From an uncultured Flavobacteriales bacterium (GTDB lineage Bacteria; Bacteroidota; Bacteroidia; Flavobacteriales_E; Vicingaceae): DNA of 64,000 nucleotides. Positions 16,669 to 24,388 of the stretch are shown here, piece after piece (positions within the stretch are counted from its first letter, which is position 1; the number at the start of each line of letters is the position of its first letter). Location: NCBI GenBank assembly GCA_905479915.1, contig CAJQOH010000057.1:1-64000 (forward strand), in the 5' to 3' direction. A program made the position numbers and the translations under genes. A model generated the notes under the pieces. That model was not told the DNA's origin, did no database searches, and saw only the letters and a program-made list of their open reading frames with translations.

Positions 16669-18456
16669 GTGATTTACAAAAGCACCATAGACTGCGTAAA
16701 TGATCTTGAAAAACATGGTCATTTAATTCGTATTAAAGAAGAAGTTGATCCCAACTTGGAAATGGCTGCCATTCAACTACGTGTATTTGAGCAAGGAGGT
16801 AAAGCTGTATTGTTTGAAAACATCAAAGGTTGTGGTTTTATGGCTGTTTCAAATTTATTTGGAACACTAGAGCGAAGTGAGTTTATCTTTAGAAATACGT
16901 TCAAAAAAGTTCAGCAGCTTATTGAATTAAAAAACGATCCTTTAAAAGCTATAAAATCTCCTATCAAAAATTTTTCTTTAGGATTGATGGCTAAGAATGC
17001 TTTACCAAAAAAAGTTTCTAGCTTACCTTCTTACATGAAGGAAACCACAATTGATAAATTACCATTGATTAAATGTTGGCCAGATGATGGTGGGGCTTTT
17101 ATTACGCTTCCACAGGTATATTCTGAAGACCCAACAAAAGAAGGAGTAATGAACTCTAACTTAGGAATGTATCGTATTCAATTGAATGGAAACGATTACA
17201 AACTAAATGAAGAAATTGGATTGCATTATCAAATTCATAGAGGAATTGGAGTGCATCAAACCAAAGCCAATAAACTAGGTAAACCTTTAAAGGTTTCAAT
17301 TTTTGTTGGCGGTCCACCAGCGCATACTTTAGCTGCGGTAATGCCTTTACCTGAAGGACTATCAGAATTAACGTTTGCTGGAAGCTTAGGTGCCAATCGC
17401 TTTAAACATACCTATGTAGATGGTTATTGCATTGCTACAGAAGCTGACTTTGTGATAACTGGAGAAATTCATCCTAACGATACAAAACCCGAAGGTCCTT
17501 TTGGAGACCATTTAGGTTATTATAGTTTAACGCATGAGTTTCCAGTAATGAAAGTACATAAGGTATATCATAGAGAAAATGCCATCTGGCCATTCACAGT
17601 TGTTGGCAGACCTCCACAAGAAGACACGCAATTTGGCGCTTTAATTCACAAATTGGCAGGTTCAGCAATTCAAGCAGAAATACCAGGTTTACATGAAATA
17701 AATGCCGTTGATGCTGCAGGCGTTCACCCTTTATTATTAGCTGTTGGAAGTGAGCGCTATACACCTTACCAAAAAACAAAACAACCACAAGAGCTCTTAA
17801 CCATTGCCAATCATATTTTAGGTAAAGGACAGTTGAGTTTAGCCAAGTATTTATTTATATCCAATAAAGAAGATAACTCCTCTATTAGTTGTGATAATAT
17901 TGAAGAATACTTTACCCATATTTTAGAAAGAGTGGATTGGACTAGAGACATTCATTTTCAAACTAAAACCACAATAGACACATTAGATTATAGCGGAACC
18001 GACATTAATCAAGGCTCTAAAGTAGTTATTGCTGCTGTTGGAGAAAAGAAAAGAAGTTTGGAGTCAGAAGTGAGAAGTGAGAAGTTTAAAATGGTAATGC
18101 CAGGTGTTGTTGCAATGAATTTTTCAGAATTTACATCTTATGAAAATGCTGAGCAAGAATTAAAATCTCTAAACTCTTCACTCATTACTGAAGACCTTAA
18201 CGGTATAATGCTAATTGTCCTTACCGATAATGCTCCATTTGTTTCTGAAACACTCAATAACTTTTTATGGACAACTTTTACAAGAAGTAATCCAGCAAAC
18301 GATATTTATGGAGTTGATAGTTTTATCAAACACAAACATTGGGGATGCAATGGACCACTAATTATTGATGCGCGTAAAAAGCCACATCATGCTCCAGACT
18401 TAATTAAGGATGAAAATATTGAGAAACGAGTGGATGAAATTTTAAAAAAGATTTAA
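16669..18456 (+). CDS. ubiD: UbiD-family decarboxylase
   Basis: A 595-residue prenylated-FMN-dependent decarboxylase of the UbiD family, in this phylum most likely acting in menaquinone synthesis. It starts with GTG at 16669; the reading begins MIYKSTIDCVNDLEKHGHLIRI, the normal family N-terminus. Diagnostic segments are QIHRGIGVHQTKA (about 188), VSIFVGGPPAHTLAAVMPLPEG (about 209), EGPFGDHLGYYS with the catalytic Glu/Asp (about 274), FTVVGRPPQEDTQFG and the C-terminal KHWGCNGPLIIDARKKPH. Between about 462 and 474 a stretch reading RSLESEVRSEKFK is encoded by an AAGT-type microrepeat and is not family-like. The stop codon overlaps the end of a minus-strand small gene. Confidence 0.9.
   Translation: MIYKSTIDCVNDLEKHGHLIRIKEEVDPNLEMAAIQLRVFEQGGKAVLFENIKGCGFMAVSNLFGTLERSEFIFRNTFKKVQQLIELKNDPLKAIKSPIKNFSLGLMAKNALPKKVSSLPSYMKETTIDKLPLIKCWPDDGGAFITLPQVYSEDPTKEGVMNSNLGMYRIQLNGNDYKLNEEIGLHYQIHRGIGVHQTKANKLGKPLKVSIFVGGPPAHTLAAVMPLPEGLSELTFAGSLGANRFKHTYVDGYCIATEADFVITGEIHPNDTKPEGPFGDHLGYYSLTHEFPVMKVHKVYHRENAIWPFTVVGRPPQEDTQFGALIHKLAGSAIQAEIPGLHEINAVDAAGVHPLLLAVGSERYTPYQKTKQPQELLTIANHILGKGQLSLAKYLFISNKEDNSSISCDNIEEYFTHILERVDWTRDIHFQTKTTIDTLDYSGTDINQGSKVVIAAVGEKKRSLESEVRSEKFKMVMPGVVAMNFSEFTSYENAEQELKSLNSSLITEDLNGIMLIVLTDNAPFVSETLNNFLWTTFTRSNPANDIYGVDSFIKHKHWGCNGPLIIDARKKPHHAPDLIKDENIEKRVDEILKKI
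18058..18092 (+). repeat. AAGT-type microrepeat inside ubiD
   Basis: Within ubiD the DNA reads GAGTCAGAAGTGAGAAGTGAGAAGT in short pieces, a GAAGTGA direct repeat. Similar AAGT-type runs fill the grpE-dnaJ gap (15225-15285). The reading frame is kept. Confidence 0.5.
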
Positions 18457-18605
18457 CCCCAATTTATTGGGCAAGACTTACAACAGCTTTTCCCTTTTTT
18501 CTTGAATTTTTCACAGCATTTTTCTTTTTTCTTCTTTTTCTTTTTGACTTCTATGTCAATAGAGTTTTGAAGTGTTGGGAAATGGATATGTGAAATTTGC
18601 TTCAT
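18453..18605 (-). CDS. 50-residue Lys/Cys-rich small protein
   Basis: ATG at 18605-18603 and TAA at 18455-18453 give 50 residues. The N-terminus is MKQISHIHFPTLQNSIDIEV; then come seven consecutive Lys (21-27), two adjacent-cysteine pairs (Cys30-Cys31 and Cys41-Cys42) in a Lys-rich context, and Cys45 in CKSCPINWG. There is no signal peptide. Five Cys and two His in 50 residues suggest metal binding, which is inference. A well-formed promoter lies directly upstream with a perfect palindrome in its spacer. The stop codon overlaps the ubiD stop from the opposite strand. It lies downstream of the truncated haemoglobin gene on the same strand. I do not recognise a named family. Confidence 0.75.
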   Translation of the reverse strand: MKQISHIHFPTLQNSIDIEVKKKKKKKEKCCEKFKKKGKSCCKSCPINWG

Positions 18606-18612
18606 TTGACAG

Positions 18613-18643
18613 CAAATATACTATTTAGAATCATTCTAAACAA
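18613..18643 (-). promoter_or_regulatory. Promoter with palindromic operator for the Lys/Cys-rich gene
   Basis: On the minus strand a TTG (-33) at 18643-18641 and TATATTTG (-7) at 18620-18613 are 20 bases apart, the classical Bacteroidota arrangement. The spacer contains a perfect 7+7 inverted repeat, TTTAGAA-TCA-TTCTAAA on the plus strand (18624-18640). A repressor bound there would block polymerase. AT-rich palindromes of this size are typical of Fur/DtxR-type metalloregulators; the regulator is not identified here. The -7 box ends 7 bases before the ATG, so the leader is very short. Confidence 0.65.
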
Positions 18644-18664
18644 TACCACAAATGAGGTATTTAA

Positions 18665-19039
18665 TCATGAATAATGTCCAAGTTTTGCTTGGATCGTCAT
18701 TCCTATTTGGCTAGCTCTAAGCTTCATCTTTTCCGAAATTTCTCCAGTAAAATTAGCATCTACAGAGGCTATCAACAAAAACTGCCAACGTTTAAAATGT
18801 TCTGGAGTTAACTTTTCTAATACATCAAGATTTTTATGAATTTGAACAACATTGTTTTTATATCCTCCTGTATGAAACAATGCATTATTCCAAAAATCAG
18901 CTAATAAGGGTAAATGATGTTTAAGGTCTAATTTTGCAACGTCAGTAAATATATACCCTATCTCTTCATCTTTAAGCATTGTAGAATAAAACTCCTGCAT
19001 CAAAAATAAAAGATCATCTCTATTTTTAATATCTGTCAT
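18665..19039 (-). CDS. Group III truncated haemoglobin
   Basis: A 124-residue haem protein of the truncated globin family (group III). Supporting segments are FYSTMLKDEEIGYIF with Tyr18 at the B10 position, LPLLADFWNNALFHTGGY (about 43-60), and IHKNLDVLEKLTPEHFKRW, where His68 is the likely proximal haem ligand and HFKRW is the typical G-helix start. Such proteins bind O2 or NO and are linked to nitrosative stress or microaerobic life; the exact role is not shown. Its ATG overlaps the stop of the DUF1801 gene (TAATG), so they form one unit. Confidence 0.88.
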   Translation of the reverse strand: MTDIKNRDDLLFLMQEFYSTMLKDEEIGYIFTDVAKLDLKHHLPLLADFWNNALFHTGGYKNNVVQIHKNLDVLEKLTPEHFKRWQFLLIASVDANFTGEISEKMKLRASQIGMTIQAKLGHYS

Positions 19040-19464
19040 TAGTGATTTTCTGTTCCTATGTGACCATTCTCATATCCTTCTTTAACCATCTCCTCCAATA
19101 CTCTAACATCAATGTCAGCCAATTTGTTCACATACAAACAACCTTTACCAACTTTATGCTTCCCTAACCGCTCCAATATAGTATCTGCTTTAGAAATATC
19201 ACAGCCCATCAAGTACAAAGAAATTTTTGCTTTTCGGGGAGAGAAACCAACCTTAAACCAATCTCCCTCTCTACCACTAGCATATTTATAGTGAACATCA
19301 CCAAAACCAATAATACTTGTTCCCCACATTTTTGGTTCTTCTCCTGTAACATTTTTCATCATTTCAAGAATCTCAAAAGCATCTTTACGCTTACCTTCAT
19401 GATCTACTGAGTTAATAAAATCTATAACACTTAATGCTGTTTTTTGAGTTTTATTTTCTGCCAT
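19039..19464 (-). CDS. DUF1801 (YdhG-like) domain protein
   Basis: A 141-residue cytoplasmic protein of the DUF1801 fold. Typical segments are VIDFINSVDHEGKRKDAFEILEMM (about 13-37), KMWGTSIIGFGDVHYKYASGREGDWFKVGFSPRKAKISLYLM (about 45-86) and GKGCLYVNKLADIDVRVLEEMV. No enzymatic activity is known to me. It is the first gene of a two-gene unit with the truncated haemoglobin. TATTTTTG on the minus strand (about 19495-19488) is a candidate -7 box. Confidence 0.85.
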   Translation of the reverse strand: MAENKTQKTALSVIDFINSVDHEGKRKDAFEILEMMKNVTGEEPKMWGTSIIGFGDVHYKYASGREGDWFKVGFSPRKAKISLYLMGCDISKADTILERLGKHKVGKGCLYVNKLADIDVRVLEEMVKEGYENGHIGTENH

Positions 19465-19568
19465 TTGATAATTACTTTGGTCTACTCAAAAATAAGAAAA
19501 AGGATAAAATAAATGCCATTCAGAACTTGATTCAGGATCTACTAAAAAATATTGCTTCTCAAAAAAGA

Positions 19569-19587
19569 TTCCGGATCAAGTCCGGAA
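19569..19587. repeat. TTCCGGA inverted repeat element
   Basis: A perfect 7-bp inverted repeat TTCCGGA-TCAAG-TCCGGAA lies between the TonB receptor stop and the DUF1801 start, followed by ATGACGAACG. It resembles, but is not the same as, the other interspersed repeats (which also end in GAATGAC). With few T residues nearby it is a poor terminator. Confidence 0.5.
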
Positions 19588-19599
19588 TGACGAACGAAC

Positions 19600-22026
19600 T
19601 TAAAATTTTAATGTCATCCCAACTAAAAAGTTGGTTCCTGCCTGTGGATAGTAAAAGTTATTAGTGCCTAAATACTGATACGTATAACCATTACTACTAT
19701 ACAAAGTATTTAATAAATTATTTACTAATAGGTTAAATGACACTTCTTTCATCTTCTTAGGAAAGATTGAATACGACAAACGCGCATCAACAGTTTGATA
19801 AGCATCAATTTTCCTGTTTTCATTCGTTGTGTTATCCAAATATTGCTTTCCAACATATTTTGTTTGAACCATTAAGTTAATCCCTTTAAAAGGATTATAT
19901 TCTATAGAAGCTGCTCCAATTAAATTTGGAGAAAATGCAATATCTGTATTTGAGTAATCATTTTTAATCTCGGCAAAGGTTACATCATCATACAGCACTT
20001 CCGTAAAATCTTGAATTTTGTTTTGGGAGAAAGTCCCATTCAAATTCAATTTCACTTTCTTACTAATTAAGAAGCTTGTTTCTAATTCTAACCCTGTTCT
20101 ATAACTTTTAGCAACATTTGCTCTTATCCCTGAACCTACATCATTTAATTCTCCTGTTAAAATTAATTGATTGGTATAATCCATATAATAGATGTTTCCT
20201 TTAACAAGTACTTTTTTCAGTTTAAAAACAGCACCTAACTCGTAATCTAATAAAGACTCATGTTTAGGCTGTTCATCATCAGCATTGTCAATAAAATCAT
20301 TTCTACTAGGCTCTTTATTTCCAATAGCAACCGATGCAAACACTCTTACTTTATCATTAAATGAGTGACTAATTCCTGCCTTTGGATTAAAGAAAATAAA
20401 ATTGGTATCTACAGAGATTGAATCTAAATTATTGTCAATCCCTTTTGCTGTATAATCGATTGTTCTAGCTTGTAAATCAGCAAACACAGTTGTCTTTTTT
20501 GCAATAGTATAATCAAACTTCAAATAAGAATTAAAATCTTTTTTTAAACCATTATTATCGTAATAACGATCTCTTATATCGCTTCCGCCAGAAAATTCTG
20601 CCCAAATAATTTCTCCAAAATGATCACCATCATATACATTATAAGCGCCTCCTAAAGTTATTTTAATTTTTTTTGAATTATAATTTAAATTATAGGTAGC
20701 TCCATAAAAATCATTATCCAACCATCTTCTTCTAATAAGATCAGTATTACTAATTGTAGTTGTTCCAATCAGCAAGTCATTCAACCCATAATTAGAAAAC
20801 GAATCTCCTTTCCTAAACTGTTCATAATATCCTCTTCCATAAGTATAATGAAATGCAACAGTTGCATTTAGCTTTTCATTAAACTGATTAGATATATGCA
20901 ATTGGTAATGATCTTGTTGGTAATTATCAACCTCATTATCATATTCATAAAAATTATATGTTCTACCTGAGTTTAATAAATTATAAGATTGAGTGGAATC
21001 AAGCCAGTTATTTGCAATATATAAATCCATTCCTTCTGAATCACCTTCTACCCTACTTTGTGGAGTACCATACCAAGATTGATATGTCTTTTCTTTACCT
21101 GAAAAAGCAATTGCTTTAACTGATAATTTTTTACCATAATATCCTGCAGAAGCATAAAAACTTTTCAAATCTGAAGTTGCTCTATCAATATATCCATCAG
21201 ATTGAAGATTAGAAATTCTTCCATCAAAAGCCCAACGATTATTAATTAAACCAGTTCCAAACTTTACCGTTTCTTTATGGGTATTAAAAGATCCATAAGA
21301 TGTAGATATCTGCCCGTATGCTTTTTCTTGTAATTCTGTTGTTTGTAAATTAACAGATCCACCAAAAGCACTTGCTCCATTTGTTGATGAACCTACTCCT
21401 CTCTGTATCTGAATGTTTTCAGTTGAAGAAGCAAAATCTGGCATATTTACCCAGAAAACCCCTTGCGATTCCGCATCATTAAGAGGGATACCATTAACGG
21501 TAACATTTATTCTTGTAGCATCAGAACCTCTTAATCTAAAACCGGTATAACCTACACCCGCTCCAGCATCACTTGTTGAAACCATAGAAACTGAATTCTG
21601 TAATAAAATTGGGATATCTTGTCCAAGATTATTCTTCTCAAAATCTTCTTTAGTAATATTGGAATGTACAAATGGAGAATTATCTTCTACTCTAGTTCCA
21701 GATACAATTACCTCACCTAAAGAAACATCCGATTGTTTTAAATCAAAATCTAATTCAAGGTTTTCACTTAATCCTTTTACCTGATATTCTTGAGTTTCAT
21801 ATCCAACAAAACTCACTTCTAAAATATAATCTCCCTCTTTTAAATTAGAAAGTTTATACCTTCCGTTGTTATCAGAATACACACCTTTATAGGTTTCTGC
21901 AACACGAATTGTTGCTCCAACTACTGATTGAGATGAGGAATCTTTAACAGTTCCTGAAATTGAAAATTGTGCAAAGCAACTAACTGAAAAACCAGCTGCT
22001 AGCGTCAAAAAAAATAATTTTTTCAT
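19600..22026 (-). CDS. TonB-dependent outer-membrane receptor, probably for thiamine
   Basis: An 808-residue outer-membrane transporter energised by TonB. Order of parts: signal peptide (1-19), CarboxypepD_reg-like Ig domain (about 22-95: ISGTVKDSSSQSVVGATI), plug domain (about 115-230) including FRLRGSDATRINVTVNGIPLNDAESQGVFW, then a beta barrel ending GTNFLVGMTLKF with the terminal Phe usual for barrel proteins. It is not a SusC (no 1000-residue length, no SusD partner). A TPP riboswitch lies in its leader, so its substrate is most likely thiamine or a phosphate ester; that is inference from regulation. The upstream genes for a PnuC-family transporter and a thiamine-binding protein support it. 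Confidence 0.92.
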   Translation of the reverse strand: MKKLFFLTLAAGFSVSCFAQFSISGTVKDSSSQSVVGATIRVAETYKGVYSDNNGRYKLSNLKEGDYILEVSFVGYETQEYQVKGLSENLELDFDLKQSDVSLGEVIVSGTRVEDNSPFVHSNITKEDFEKNNLGQDIPILLQNSVSMVSTSDAGAGVGYTGFRLRGSDATRINVTVNGIPLNDAESQGVFWVNMPDFASSTENIQIQRGVGSSTNGASAFGGSVNLQTTELQEKAYGQISTSYGSFNTHKETVKFGTGLINNRWAFDGRISNLQSDGYIDRATSDLKSFYASAGYYGKKLSVKAIAFSGKEKTYQSWYGTPQSRVEGDSEGMDLYIANNWLDSTQSYNLLNSGRTYNFYEYDNEVDNYQQDHYQLHISNQFNEKLNATVAFHYTYGRGYYEQFRKGDSFSNYGLNDLLIGTTTISNTDLIRRRWLDNDFYGATYNLNYNSKKIKITLGGAYNVYDGDHFGEIIWAEFSGGSDIRDRYYDNNGLKKDFNSYLKFDYTIAKKTTVFADLQARTIDYTAKGIDNNLDSISVDTNFIFFNPKAGISHSFNDKVRVFASVAIGNKEPSRNDFIDNADDEQPKHESLLDYELGAVFKLKKVLVKGNIYYMDYTNQLILTGELNDVGSGIRANVAKSYRTGLELETSFLISKKVKLNLNGTFSQNKIQDFTEVLYDDVTFAEIKNDYSNTDIAFSPNLIGAASIEYNPFKGINLMVQTKYVGKQYLDNTTNENRKIDAYQTVDARLSYSIFPKKMKEVSFNLLVNNLLNTLYSSNGYTYQYLGTNNFYYPQAGTNFLVGMTLKF

Positions 22027-22093
22027 TATTTAATGTTTTTGACGAACGATGTGGGGTAACACATTCGTTTATGTTATTATTAATAAATTTAAT

Positions 22094-22187
22094 TTACCTA
22101 CGCCAGCATTATCTGGATCAGGTTTTTCCTTTTAATCTCTTAAAAGAAATGGGTATAATCTCAGCCTGAAAAAGTAAGGCACCCCAT
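22094..22187 (-). promoter_or_regulatory. TPP riboswitch (THI element)
   Basis: Read on the minus strand, the leader contains GGGGTGCC, CTGAGATTATACCC and ACCTGATCCAGATAATGC followed by TGGCGTAGG, the conserved core of the thiamine pyrophosphate riboswitch in the right order and spacing. Between it and the receptor ATG lies a hairpin (22041-22069, arms ACGAATGTG and CACATCGTTCGT) whose loop segment TTACCCCACA can pair with the TGGGGT at the 5' end of the riboswitch. That allows a mutually exclusive fold, the likely expression platform. No long U run follows, so control may be at translation. Confidence 0.93.
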
Positions 22188-22208
22188 GAGACGATGCAAA
22201 AATAGTTT

Positions 22209-22718
22209 TTAAATTGAATTAGCTATTATTTCTTTACATTTTTTTATTCTTGTTGGTACATCACCCGAAATAATATAATACAGAAGGTTATTTTCTTCCA
22301 ATAAGGTTTTGTAACTATTAAACAACCTTAATCGATCTTCTTGCTTTGGATGTTCCCTTAAAGGGTCATCTTCCCATTCAACATCAATATCACACAAAAA
22401 GTATATTTTATCTTTTGCTTTTTTTAGATGGTTTTGTATCCAATCTATTTCTAAGTTGTATTTCTCCTTTATCCAAACAGCATAAACCGTTAAATCAGTA
22501 TCTAAAATAGCTAGTTCATCTTTAATTTCTGTTTCTAAATACAACTGCTCTTCTGCCATTTTAATTACATCATCAAAAACATATTCAGCTGCAAGTTTTT
22601 GTAAATATTCTCGTGCAAATTCAGAAACAATTTTTACTTCATACGCTTCTGCTAACAAATTAGATAAAGTAGTTTTCCCTGAAGATTCAGGTCCTGTTAT
22701 GACAATTCTTTTACTCAA
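22209..22718 (-). CDS. NadR-like P-loop ATPase/kinase
   Basis: A 169-residue AAA_28 family protein related to the ribosylnicotinamide kinase domain of NadR. Walker A is ITGPESSGKTTLS (7-19); FAREYL (about 39-44) and the DTDLTVYAVW segment (about 93) are the family's conserved acidic and substrate elements; DDPLREHPKQEDR (about 137-149) is the lid. It overlaps the pnuC gene by 8 bases. In the nicotinamide version it phosphorylates imported ribosylnicotinamide. Here, with a thiamine-binding gene upstream and a TPP riboswitch downstream, a thiamine kinase that traps the vitamin is equally possible. The substrate is not determined by the sequence. Confidence 0.85.
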   Translation of the reverse strand: MSKRIVITGPESSGKTTLSNLLAEAYEVKIVSEFAREYLQKLAAEYVFDDVIKMAEEQLYLETEIKDELAILDTDLTVYAVWIKEKYNLEIDWIQNHLKKAKDKIYFLCDIDVEWEDDPLREHPKQEDRLRLFNSYKTLLEENNLLYYIISGDVPTRIKKCKEIIANSI

Positions 22719-23298
22719 CGTTTACCAACTTAAGTTTTTTCCATTGTACATATCCATAAACTACCAAACCAGTATAAACCAACATGAGTAATGCATAAAT
22801 TTCTAACCCTCTAGAATAATAAAGATAAACAGATATAGCGTCTATAACCAACCAATAAAACCAATTTCCCATCCATTTTTTAGCCATTAAGTAAGTTGCT
22901 ATAAAACTAAAAACTGTTGTAAAGGAATCTATTAATGGTTTTTCAGCCTCTTTGAAAAAATAACTCAATCCAAAATACAATAGAAATGAAAGTACAACAC
23001 CAACAAGAATTAATTTAATATGGGTTAATAATTTGTGTGAATAAACCTCTTCAACTTGTTTTTGTTTTTTCCATTCTACCCAACCATAAATTCCTGCAAA
23101 AACATAAAACACATACAAAACAGCTTCTGCATATAATTTAGCATAAACTATAAATAAATAGACACTTAATAAAGATCCTATTATTCCAAAAATCCAACAA
23201 GAGATTTTATTATGGGCCATTAGTGTGGTATAGAGAACACCAAAAACTACTGCTACTATTTCAAGTAGCAATGCTATGTTTTCATACACCCAAGTCAC
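22711..23298 (-). CDS. pnuC: PnuC-family vitamin transporter, probably thiamine (PnuT)
   Basis: A 195-residue inner-membrane facilitator of the PnuC family with seven or so hydrophobic segments. Supporting features are NKISCWIFGIIGSLLSVYLF (about 30-49), YVFYVFAGIYGWVEWKKQ (about 62-79) and the repeat of this motif near the C-terminus (VYTGLVVYGYVQWKKL). PnuC proteins move ribosylnicotinamide, thiamine (PnuT) or riboflavin by facilitated diffusion, with trapping by a kinase. The tight overlap with a thiamine-binding protein gene (17 bases) and a kinase gene (8 bases), next to a TPP riboswitch, favours thiamine. Confidence 0.88.
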   Translation of the reverse strand: MTWVYENIALLLEIVAVVFGVLYTTLMAHNKISCWIFGIIGSLLSVYLFIVYAKLYAEAVLYVFYVFAGIYGWVEWKKQKQVEEVYSHKLLTHIKLILVGVVLSFLLYFGLSYFFKEAEKPLIDSFTTVFSFIATYLMAKKWMGNWFYWLVIDAISVYLYYSRGLEIYALLMLVYTGLVVYGYVQWKKLKLVNVE

Positions 23299-23530
23299 CC
23301 ATCAAAACTTTCATTACAAAAATTGCTTTACCATATTTTTCAAATGAGATTCTCATCTCTTTTTGAAGAATAGTCATCACCTCATCATAATCACCAACAA
23401 CATGGGTACTCGTAGCATTTGTTTTTACTACAATGTTTTGATGATCATTTAAGCGGTCAATAAAATTTAATATTGGAGGCTCGTAATCTGCATTTAGCGG
23501 ATACTTACTTAGCTCTACTGTTGTTTTCAT
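23282..23530 (-). CDS. Thiamine-binding YkoF/MTH1187-like small protein
   Basis: An 82-residue ferredoxin-fold protein of the thiamine-binding YkoF/DUF77 group. Its pattern (MKTTVELSKYPLNADYEPPI, then VVKTNATSTHVVGDYDEVM and an AIFVMKVLMG strand) matches these proteins, which bind thiamine at dimer interfaces. It is the first gene of a three-gene operon with pnuC and the ATPase. TATTTTTG about 35 bases upstream on the minus strand is a possible -7 box. The operon itself is not preceded by a riboswitch. Confidence 0.72.
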   Translation of the reverse strand: MKTTVELSKYPLNADYEPPILNFIDRLNDHQNIVVKTNATSTHVVGDYDEVMTILQKEMRISFEKYGKAIFVMKVLMGDLGV

Positions 23531-23580
23531 AATTAAACTAATTCTAGTAGTCAGATTTTATTCAAAAATACCAAAACAAA

Positions 23581-23611
23581 AAAAGGCTACTTAAATTAAG
23601 TAGCCTTTTTT
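23581..23611. terminator. Terminator between the type A cargo gene and the thiamine operon
   Basis: Perfect stem AAAAGGCTACTT/AAGTAGCCTTTTT with an AAATT loop and flanking A and T runs. It can end transcription of the type A T9SS protein gene and separate it from the thiamine operon that follows on the same strand. Confidence 0.88.
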
Positions 23612-23629
23612 GATTAATCTTATAATGGG

Positions 23630-24388
23630 TTAGTTCACTAAAATTTTAGTAGTAGATACATTTCCATGCATTTTAAAACTAACTAAATACAATCCCTTTG
23701 AGATGTGATTTTTAAGATTTAAAGTGTTTCTACCTTTATAAACATTAATCTTATTTGATTCGATAACTTGCCCTTGAAGATTCAATATACTTATTTCAGC
23801 ACTATTGTCTTCATTCATATTTGTCCAATCGAAAATAATTTGATTGTTGGCATAATAAAGTTTATTTGTTACTTCATTTAAATCTGCAACAGAAGTAGTC
23901 CCAACTACCGTATTCGTTACACATACATAGTTATCTGTAAAATTACCATCCCATGCAGATGTAGGGTAAGTAGTTCCATCATTAGTAATGGTCTGTAACG
24001 CAGCCATTGCATTAATATCGGTATTTATTCCATAAACTATCACACAAACTTCTGGAGTCCCTGCAACAGGGCTACTAGACAGATCTGGTGTTCTTGTAAG
24101 CGTAAACGAATCTCCAGGGGCAAATGGGCTAGATAGAAAGTTTGATAAGGCTTGATTATAAATGACTCCAGGATTAACCATATTATCGATTAAATACTGA
24201 TAACCAACCACATAAGTTAATGGGTAAGTTGCAGTTCCATTATTTGTAATCGTTACTGTTGCATCAAACGGTCCAGCTGGCTGAAGAGTTCCTGCAGTAA
24301 TATTTGTAAATGTTACAGTTAAATCATTTTGCGCAAAAGCAGAAGATGAAATTAGAGCAATTGTAATGATTGTAAAGATTCTTTTCAT
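23630..24388 (-). CDS. T9SS type A sorting domain-containing secreted protein
   Basis: A 252-residue exported protein. Residues 1-19 (ending SSAFAQ) are a signal peptide; residues about 22-165 form one CARDB/Ig-like beta domain (VTITNNGTATYPLTYVVGY); the last 75 residues are a type A T9SS C-terminal signal (AEISILNLQGQVIESNKI, NTLNLKNHISKGLYLVSFK, STTKILVN). No catalytic motif is present, so it is likely a structural or binding cell-surface protein. The 208 bases upstream of the next gene contain an imperfect direct repeat (24454-24481 and 24543-24570). Confidence 0.88.
   Translation of the reverse strand: MKRIFTIITIALISSSAFAQNDLTVTFTNITAGTLQPAGPFDATVTITNNGTATYPLTYVVGYQYLIDNMVNPGVIYNQALSNFLSSPFAPGDSFTLTRTPDLSSSPVAGTPEVCVIVYGINTDINAMAALQTITNDGTTYPTSAWDGNFTDNYVCVTNTVVGTTSVADLNEVTNKLYYANNQIIFDWTNMNEDNSAEISILNLQGQVIESNKINVYKGRNTLNLKNHISKGLYLVSFKMHGNVSTTKILVN

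Noticed and set aside
22209-23298. Operon for ribosylnicotinamide salvage (PnuC plus NadR-like kinase)
   Set aside because: Possible from the two families alone, but the thiamine-binding gene in front and the TPP riboswitch behind make thiamine more likely; kept as an alternative in the gene entries.
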